DNA of 64,000 nt. Source: Streptomyces albireticuli (GTDB lineage Bacteria; Actinomycetota; Actinomycetes; Streptomycetales; Streptomycetaceae). Every line of letters starts with the position of its first letter. Position 1 is the stretch's first letter. This document shows, piece after piece, positions 59,004-64,000 of the stretch. The translations under genes were made by a program, and so were the position numbers. The stretch covers positions 496,001 through 560,000 of the forward strand of contig NZ_JAJQQS010000003.1 in NCBI RefSeq assembly GCF_021228125.1, written 5' to 3'. Below the pieces are notes generated by a model. It was not told the origin of the DNA. It searched no databases and was given only the letters and a program-made list of their open reading frames with translations.

Positions 59004-62000
59004 GCACATCCTCCGAGAAGGTCGTCGAGGCGCTGCGGGCGTCCTTGACCGAGAACGAGCGCCTCCGCAAGCGGAACCACGAGCTGTCGGCGGCCGCCCG
59101 GGAACCCGTCGCTGTGGTCAGCCTGGCGTGCCGCTTCCCCGGCGGCGCCGACTCCCCGGAAGCCCTGTGGCGCCTGGTGAGCGAGGGGCGCGACGCGGTG
59201 TCCGGCCTCCCCGGCAACCGGGGCTGGGACCTCACCACCCTCTACGACCCGGACCCGGAGGCGCAGGGCAAGTCGTACGTCCGCGAGGGCGCGTTCCTCT
59301 ACGACGCGGCCGAGTTCGACGCCGAGCTGTTCGGCATCTCGCCGCGCGAGGCCCTCGCCATGGACCCCCAGCAGCGGCTGCTGATGGAGATCTCCTGGGA
59401 AGCGCTCGAACGGGCCGGTATCGCCCCGGACTCGCTGCGCGGCCGGCCCGTCGGCGTCTTCACCGGCGGCATCACCTCGGACTACGTGACCCGGCACTAC
59501 GCGGCGGGCGTACCGGACGTCCCGGCCGGCGTCGAAGGCCACTTCATGACGGGCAGCGCGGGCAGCGTGTTCTCGGGCCGGATCGCCTACACCTACGGCT
59601 TCGAGGGCCCGGCGGTGACGGTGGACACGGCGTGCTCGTCCTCGCTGGTCGCCCTGCACCTCGCCGTCCAGTCGCTGCGGCAGGGCGAGTGCTCGCTGGC
59701 CTTCGCCGGCGGCGTCGCGGTGCTGCCGAACCCGGGCACGTTCGTCGGGTTCAGCCGCCAGCGCGCCCTGTCCCCGGACGGGCGCTGCAAGGCGTTCTCG
59801 GCGTCCGCCGACGGCACGGGCTGGGGTGAGGGCGCCGGCCTCGTCCTCGTGGAACGCCTCTCCGACGCCCGCCGGAACGGCCACCCCGTGCTCGCGGTCA
59901 TCCGTGGCACCGCCGTCAACCAGGACGGCGCCAGCAACGGCCTCACCGCCCCCAACGGCCCCTCCCAGCAGCGGGTGATCCGCGCGGCCCTGGCCAACGC
60001 CGGTCTCACGCCCGACGAGATCGATGTGATCGAGGCGCACGGTACGGGGACGCCTTTGGGTGATCCGATCGAGGCGCAGGCGCTCCAGGCGACGTACGGC
60101 CGGGGCCGTCCGGCGGACCGGCCGCTGTGGCTCGGCTCCGTGAAGTCCAACCTCGCCCACCCCCAGGCCGCCGCCGGGGTCGCCAGCCTGATCAAGATGG
60201 TGATGGCGCTCGGGCACAAGGTCCTGCCGAGGACGCTGCACGCGGAGGAGCCGTCGCCGCACGTGGACTGGTCGGCGGGCGGGCTGACACTGCTGGACGA
60301 GGCGCGGGACTGGCCGGTGGGACCCGGCGGACGCCGCAGGGCCGGGGTGTCCTCGTTCGGCATCAGCGGGACCAACGCGCACGTGATCGTCGAGGAGGCC
60401 CCGGGGGACGCGGGGCAGGCGGAGGAAGCGCCGGCCGGCCGCGATCCGCTCCCCGTCGTGCCGTGGACGCTCTCGGCCCGGAGCGTGGAGGGCCTGCGGG
60501 CCCAGGCATCGCGGCTTCTGGCGTATGTGACCGAACGCCCGGGGCTGGATCCGGTGGATGTGGGTTTCTCGCTGGTGACGGCGCGTGCGTCGATGGAGCA
60601 CCGGGGCGTGGTCCTCGGAAATGGCAGGGAAGCGCTTCTGAAGGGTTTGGAGGCGCTGGCCGAAGGTGCCCCTGGTGCGGGGGTGGTGTCGGGTGTCGCG
60701 CGCGGTGGTGTGCGTCCGGTGCTGGTGTTTCCGGGGCAGGGTTCGCAGTGGGTGGGGATGGCGGTGGGTCTTCTGGACTCGTCGCCGGTGTTCGCCGGGC
60801 GGATCGCGGAGTGTGAGCGGGCGCTTTCTCCTTACGTGGACTGGTCGTTGGGGGAGGTCCTGCGCGGGGGTGAGGGCTCTGAGGAGTTGCTGGAGCGGGT
60901 GGACGTCGTTCAGCCTGTCCTGTTCGCGGTGATGGTCTCCCTCGCCGAGGTGTGGCGTTCTCTCGGTGTCGAGCCGGGTGCGGTCGTCGGTCACTCGCAA
61001 GGGGAGATCGCGGCGGCGTGCGTAGCCGGTGGTTTGTCCTTGGACGATGCCGCCCGCGTCGTCGCCCTCCGTAGCCGGGCCATCCGGAAGGTCGCGGGTC
61101 TCGGCGGCATGGTGTCGGTCGCGGCCGGCCGGGCGCGGGTGGAAGATTTGCTGTCCCCGTGGGCGGAACGGATCGGTGTCGCGGCGGCGAACGGTCCGTC
61201 CTCCACCGTCGTCAGCGGTGACGCGGACGCACTGGAGGAATTCCTCGCCGCGTGCGAGAAGACGGGGATCCGCGCCCGCCGGGTCCCCGTCGACTACGCC
61301 TCTCATTCGCCGCACGTGGACCCCGTCCGACGGGAACTCCTCGAAGCGCTGAAGCCCGTCAGCCCGGTGACGTCCCGGATACCGTTCTTCTCGACGGTGA
61401 CGGGTGACTGGGTGGATACGGCGGGGTTGGACGCGTCGTACTGGTTTGAGAATTTGCGCCGTCCGGTGGAGTTCGAGGCGGCGACTCGTTCTCTTCTCGC
61501 TCAGGGTTATGGCGTGTTCGTGGAGTCGTCGGCGCATCCGGTTTTGACGACGGGTGTGCTGGAGACGATCGAGGACGGTGACCTGCCCGGCGCCGCTGTC
61601 GGTTCGCTCCGCCGGGACGAGGGCGGCTGGGACCGGTTCCTCCTCTCCGCCGCCGAGGCATTCACCCATGGCGTCCCCGTCGACTGGACGACGGTCCTTC
61701 CCGGCGCCCGCCGCGTGGAACTCCCCACCTACGCCTTCCAACGCAAGCACTACTGGCTCTCGCCGTCCCACCCCGCCTCCGAGGCGGCCGGGGCACACGA
61801 CACGGACGCCGTCGCCTCCGACGCGCTGGACGCCCGCTTCTGGGAGGCCGTGGAACAGGAGGATCTGGAAGAGCTCGCGCGCACCCTGGACCCGGGGCCC
61901 GAGGGCACCGGCGCGGGTGCCGGCGCCGCCACCGACCCCGAGGCCCGTAAGGCGCTCCAGGTACTCGTCCCGGCCCTCGCCGCGTGGCGCAGGCAGCGCC

Positions 62001-64000
62001 GTGACCGTTCCACCGTCGACTCCTGGCGGTACAAGGTGGCGTGGCGCCCGGTGCCGGTCCCGGTGGCGCCCGGTGCCGTCCTCGCCGGGGCCGGCTGGCT
62101 GCTCGTCGTGCCCACCACGACGACGGACCACACCTGGGCCGTCGACGCCCTCGCGGCGGCCGGTGCCGAGGTACGGGTGGTCGCCCTGGACGTCGCGCGT
62201 CCGGACCGTGGTGCCTGGGCCGGGGAACTGCGGCGGGCGGCCAAGGGCGGTGGCGAGGTCACCGGCGTACTGTCGCTGCTGGCGCTGCCCGGCGAGGATG
62301 ACCCGGCCGGCACGCCCTCGTACCACCCCACCGTGCCCTCCGGTACCGCGGGAACCCTCACGCTCCTCCAGGCACTGGGGGACGCCGGAGTCGCCGCCCG
62401 CCTGTGGTGCGCCACGCGCGGCGCGGTCTCCGTGAGCGCCGCCGACCGGGCCCGGCATCCCGCGCAGGCACAGGTGTGGGGCCTGGGCAGGGTCGCCGGG
62501 CTCGAACACCCCGAGCGCTGGGGCGGGCTCGTCGACCTCCCCGACGCCCTCGACGCCCGCGCCGCGGGCCGCCTGGGCACCGTGCTCGCCGGTCTGGGTG
62601 ACGAGGACCAGCTTGCGGTCCGGGCGTCGGGTGTGTTCGTACGCCGCCTGGTCCGGGCGCCGTTGGCGGAGTCGCCGGAGGTGCGGGATTGGAAGCCGTC
62701 GTCTTCCGGGGTGGTGTTGGTCACGGGTGGTACGGGTGGTCTCGGTGGTCATGTGGCGCGGTGGCTGGCGTCGCGTGGTGCCGGGCATCTGGTCCTGACG
62801 AGCCGCCGTGGACCGGAGGCGCCGGGTGCGGACGTACTCCGTGCGGAACTGGAGGCGCTGGGTGTTCGTGTGACCCTCGCCGCTTGTGACATCGCCGACC
62901 GCGATCAGGTCTCCGCCCTGCTCACCCGGCTGCGCGAGGACGGTTCGCCCGTACGCGCCGTGATCCACACCGCCGGCGTCCCCGGCCGCTTCACGACCCT
63001 CGACGGCGCCGTGCCCGCCGACCTCGCCGAGACCCTGGCGGCCAAGGTCACCGGGGCCGAGGTCCTGGACGAACTGCTGTCGGCCGCCGAAGCCGAGGGC
63101 GACGCCCTCGACGCCTTCGTCCTCTTCTCCTCCAACGCCGGGGTCTGGGGCGGCGGAGGCCAGGGCCCGTACGCCGCCGCCAACGCCCATCTCGACGCGC
63201 TCGCCGAGCGCCGCCGCGCCCGGGGCGCCACCGCCACCTCCATCGCCTGGGGCATGTGGGGCGGCGCGGGCATGGTGGCGGGCCAGGAGGGCGTCGAGGA
63301 GGCGCTCGGCCGGCTCGGACTGCGGTCGATGGACCCCGGGCTCGCGATCTCCGCGCTGCAACAGGCCCTCGACCGCGACGAGACGGCCCTGTCCGTCACC
63401 GACATGGACTGGGAGCGCTTCGCCGCCGTCTTCACCGCCGCCCGCCCGCGCCCGTTCCTGGACGAACTGCCCGAGGCGCGGAACCCCGTACGGGCCGGCG
63501 GCGAGGCGGGGGAAGAGGACGGCGGGTCCCGGTCCGAGCTCGTCGGGCGACTCACCGGGCGGTCGCCGGGGGAGCAGCACCGCGTCCTGCTCGACCTGGT
63601 CCGCGCGCACGCGGCGGCCGTGCTGGGGCACGACTCCGCGGACGCCGTCGAACGGGACCGGCAGTTCCAGGAGCTGGGCTTCACCTCCCTCAGCGCGGTC
63701 GAGCTGCGCAACCGGCTGGGGGCCGCCACCGGGCTGCGGCTGCCCGCGTCGCTGGTCTACGACCACCCCAGCCCCGCCGCCGTGGCCCGCCACCTGCGCG
63801 CCGAGCTCGTCGGCGAGCAGCAGGACGGCGCCTTGACGGCCGCCGGTCCGGCCGCCGGTCCGGCCTCCCCGGGAGCGTCCGCCCCCGTCGGCGACGAACC
63901 GATCGCCATCGTCGGCATGAGCTGCCGTCTGCCCGGCGGGGTGGAGTCGCCGGACGACCTGTGGCGGCTGGTCGTCGAGGGCCGTGACGTGGTGTCCGAC
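59000..64000 (+). CDS. Type I modular PKS, module 10 and start of module 11 (PKS6, 3' end missing)
   Basis: This ATG-started gene overlaps the PKS5 stop (ATGA) and stays open to the window edge, giving at least 1667 residues. The N-terminal docking coil ([20 protein letters not shown]) resembles that of PKS2. Module 10: KS (36-466, DTACSSSL), methylmalonyl AT (573-858, [15 protein letters not shown]), A-type KR (catalytic half 1237-1424, GVWG, no LDD), ACP with GFTSL (1512-1606). No DH, so a 3-hydroxy-2-methyl thioester is expected. At residue 1633 a new KS begins ([20 protein letters not shown]) and is cut off. By the indanomycin logic, module 10 completes the carbon chain, so the job of module 11 (further extension, dehydration and pyran closure, or release) cannot be read here. 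Confidence 0.93.
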   Translation, partial: MSTSSEKVVEALRASLTENERLRKRNHELSAAAREPVAVVSLACRFPGGADSPEALWRLVSEGRDAVSGLPGNRGWDLTTLYDPDPEAQGKSYVREGAFLYDAAEFDAELFGISPREALAMDPQQRLLMEISWEALERAGIAPDSLRGRPVGVFTGGITSDYVTRHYAAGVPDVPAGVEGHFMTGSAGSVFSGRIAYTYGFEGPAVTVDTACSSSLVALHLAVQSLRQGECSLAFAGGVAVLPNPGTFVGFSRQRALSPDGRCKAFSASADGTGWGEGAGLVLVERLSDARRNGHPVLAVIRGTAVNQDGASNGLTAPNGPSQQRVIRAALANAGLTPDEIDVIEAHGTGTPLGDPIEAQALQATYGRGRPADRPLWLGSVKSNLAHPQAAAGVASLIKMVMALGHKVLPRTLHAEEPSPHVDWSAGGLTLLDEARDWPVGPGGRRRAGVSSFGISGTNAHVIVEEAPGDAGQAEEAPAGRDPLPVVPWTLSARSVEGLRAQASRLLAYVTERPGLDPVDVGFSLVTARASMEHRGVVLGNGREALLKGLEALAEGAPGAGVVSGVARGGVRPVLVFPGQGSQWVGMAVGLLDSSPVFAGRIAECERALSPYVDWSLGEVLRGGEGSEELLERVDVVQPVLFAVMVSLAEVWRSLGVEPGAVVGHSQGEIAAACVAGGLSLDDAARVVALRSRAIRKVAGLGGMVSVAAGRARVEDLLSPWAERIGVAAANGPSSTVVSGDADALEEFLAACEKTGIRARRVPVDYASHSPHVDPVRRELLEALKPVSPVTSRIPFFSTVTGDWVDTAGLDASYWFENLRRPVEFEAATRSLLAQGYGVFVESSAHPVLTTGVLETIEDGDLPGAAVGSLRRDEGGWDRFLLSAAEAFTHGVPVDWTTVLPGARRVELPTYAFQRKHYWLSPSHPASEAAGAHDTDAVASDALDARFWEAVEQEDLEELARTLDPGPEGTGAGAGAATDPEARKALQVLVPALAAWRRQRRDRSTVDSWRYKVAWRPVPVPVAPGAVLAGAGWLLVVPTTTTDHTWAVDALAAAGAEVRVVALDVARPDRGAWAGELRRAAKGGGEVTGVLSLLALPGEDDPAGTPSYHPTVPSGTAGTLTLLQALGDAGVAARLWCATRGAVSVSAADRARHPAQAQVWGLGRVAGLEHPERWGGLVDLPDALDARAAGRLGTVLAGLGDEDQLAVRASGVFVRRLVRAPLAESPEVRDWKPSSSGVVLVTGGTGGLGGHVARWLASRGAGHLVLTSRRGPEAPGADVLRAELEALGVRVTLAACDIADRDQVSALLTRLREDGSPVRAVIHTAGVPGRFTTLDGAVPADLAETLAAKVTGAEVLDELLSAAEAEGDALDAFVLFSSNAGVWGGGGQGPYAAANAHLDALAERRRARGATATSIAWGMWGGAGMVAGQEGVEEALGRLGLRSMDPGLAISALQQALDRDETALSVTDMDWERFAAVFTAARPRPFLDELPEARNPVRAGGEAGEEDGGSRSELVGRLTGRSPGEQHRVLLDLVRAHAAAVLGHDSADAVERDRQFQELGFTSLSAVELRNRLGAATGLRLPASLVYDHPSPAAVARHLRAELVGEQQDGALTAAGPAAGPASPGASAPVGDEPIAIVGMSCRLPGGVESPDDLWRLVVEGRDVVSD

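Noticed and set aside
58856..63793. A 1645-codon open frame on the minus strand opposite PKS6
   Set aside because: It is a shadow of the PKS reading frame caused by high third-position GC. Its translation is compositionally odd and shows no domain, while the plus strand encodes clear KS, AT, KR and ACP motifs.

Overview
The window is very GC-rich actinomycete DNA, most likely Streptomyces: almost every codon ends in G or C, GTG starts and 1-8 nt gene overlaps are common, and rare TTA codons occur in a few genes. All but the left edge is one type I modular polyketide gene cluster. No RNA genes, insertion sequences or CRISPR arrays were seen.

Left edge (1-5078): the 3' end of a large LuxR-type (LAL) regulator; then, on the minus strand, a 14-TM drug exporter translationally coupled to a MarR-type regulator; then a two-gene minus-strand operon encoding a small SnoaL-fold cyclase (IdmH-like) and crotonyl-CoA carboxylase/reductase (ethylmalonyl-CoA supply). 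A hairpin terminator follows the reductase. A 268-bp divergent control region (5079-5346), carrying three 13-bp-period direct repeats, separates this operon from the plus-strand assembly-line operon.

Assembly line (5347 to the right edge): acyl-CoA dehydrogenase-like prolyl-PCP oxidase, prolyl-AMP ligase and a free PCP form the classical pyrrole-2-carboxyl starter trio. PKS1 carries modules 1-3 (KS-AT-ACP; KS-AT-KR-ACP; KS-AT-DH-ER-KR-ACP). PKS2 carries modules 4-5 (both KS-AT-DH-KR-ACP). PKS3 carries modules 6-7 (both KS-AT-DH-KR-ACP) plus KS8, and ends at an in-frame TAA. PKS4 continues in the same frame with AT8-KR8-ACP8. PKS5 is module 9 (full reduction). PKS6 is module 10 (KS-AT-KR-ACP) and the first residues of KS11, cut by the window end. 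No thioesterase is visible.

Reading AT motifs and reductive domains in order gives a pyrrole ketone, a chain suited to intramolecular [4+2] closure to an indane, a diene with one ethyl branch, and a methylated tetrahydropyran next to a 2-methyl acid. This is the indanomycin (pyrroloketoindane) skeleton, with two predicted differences: malonyl instead of ethylmalonyl in module 3 (no C16 ethyl) and methylmalonyl in module 4 (extra C14 methyl).

The most notable features are the TAA that replaces a conserved Trp codon between KS8 and AT8, TTA (bldA-type) codons in structural genes, several in-frame low-complexity repeat expansions in the early-acting enzymes, and long near-identical DNA blocks shared by distant modules.
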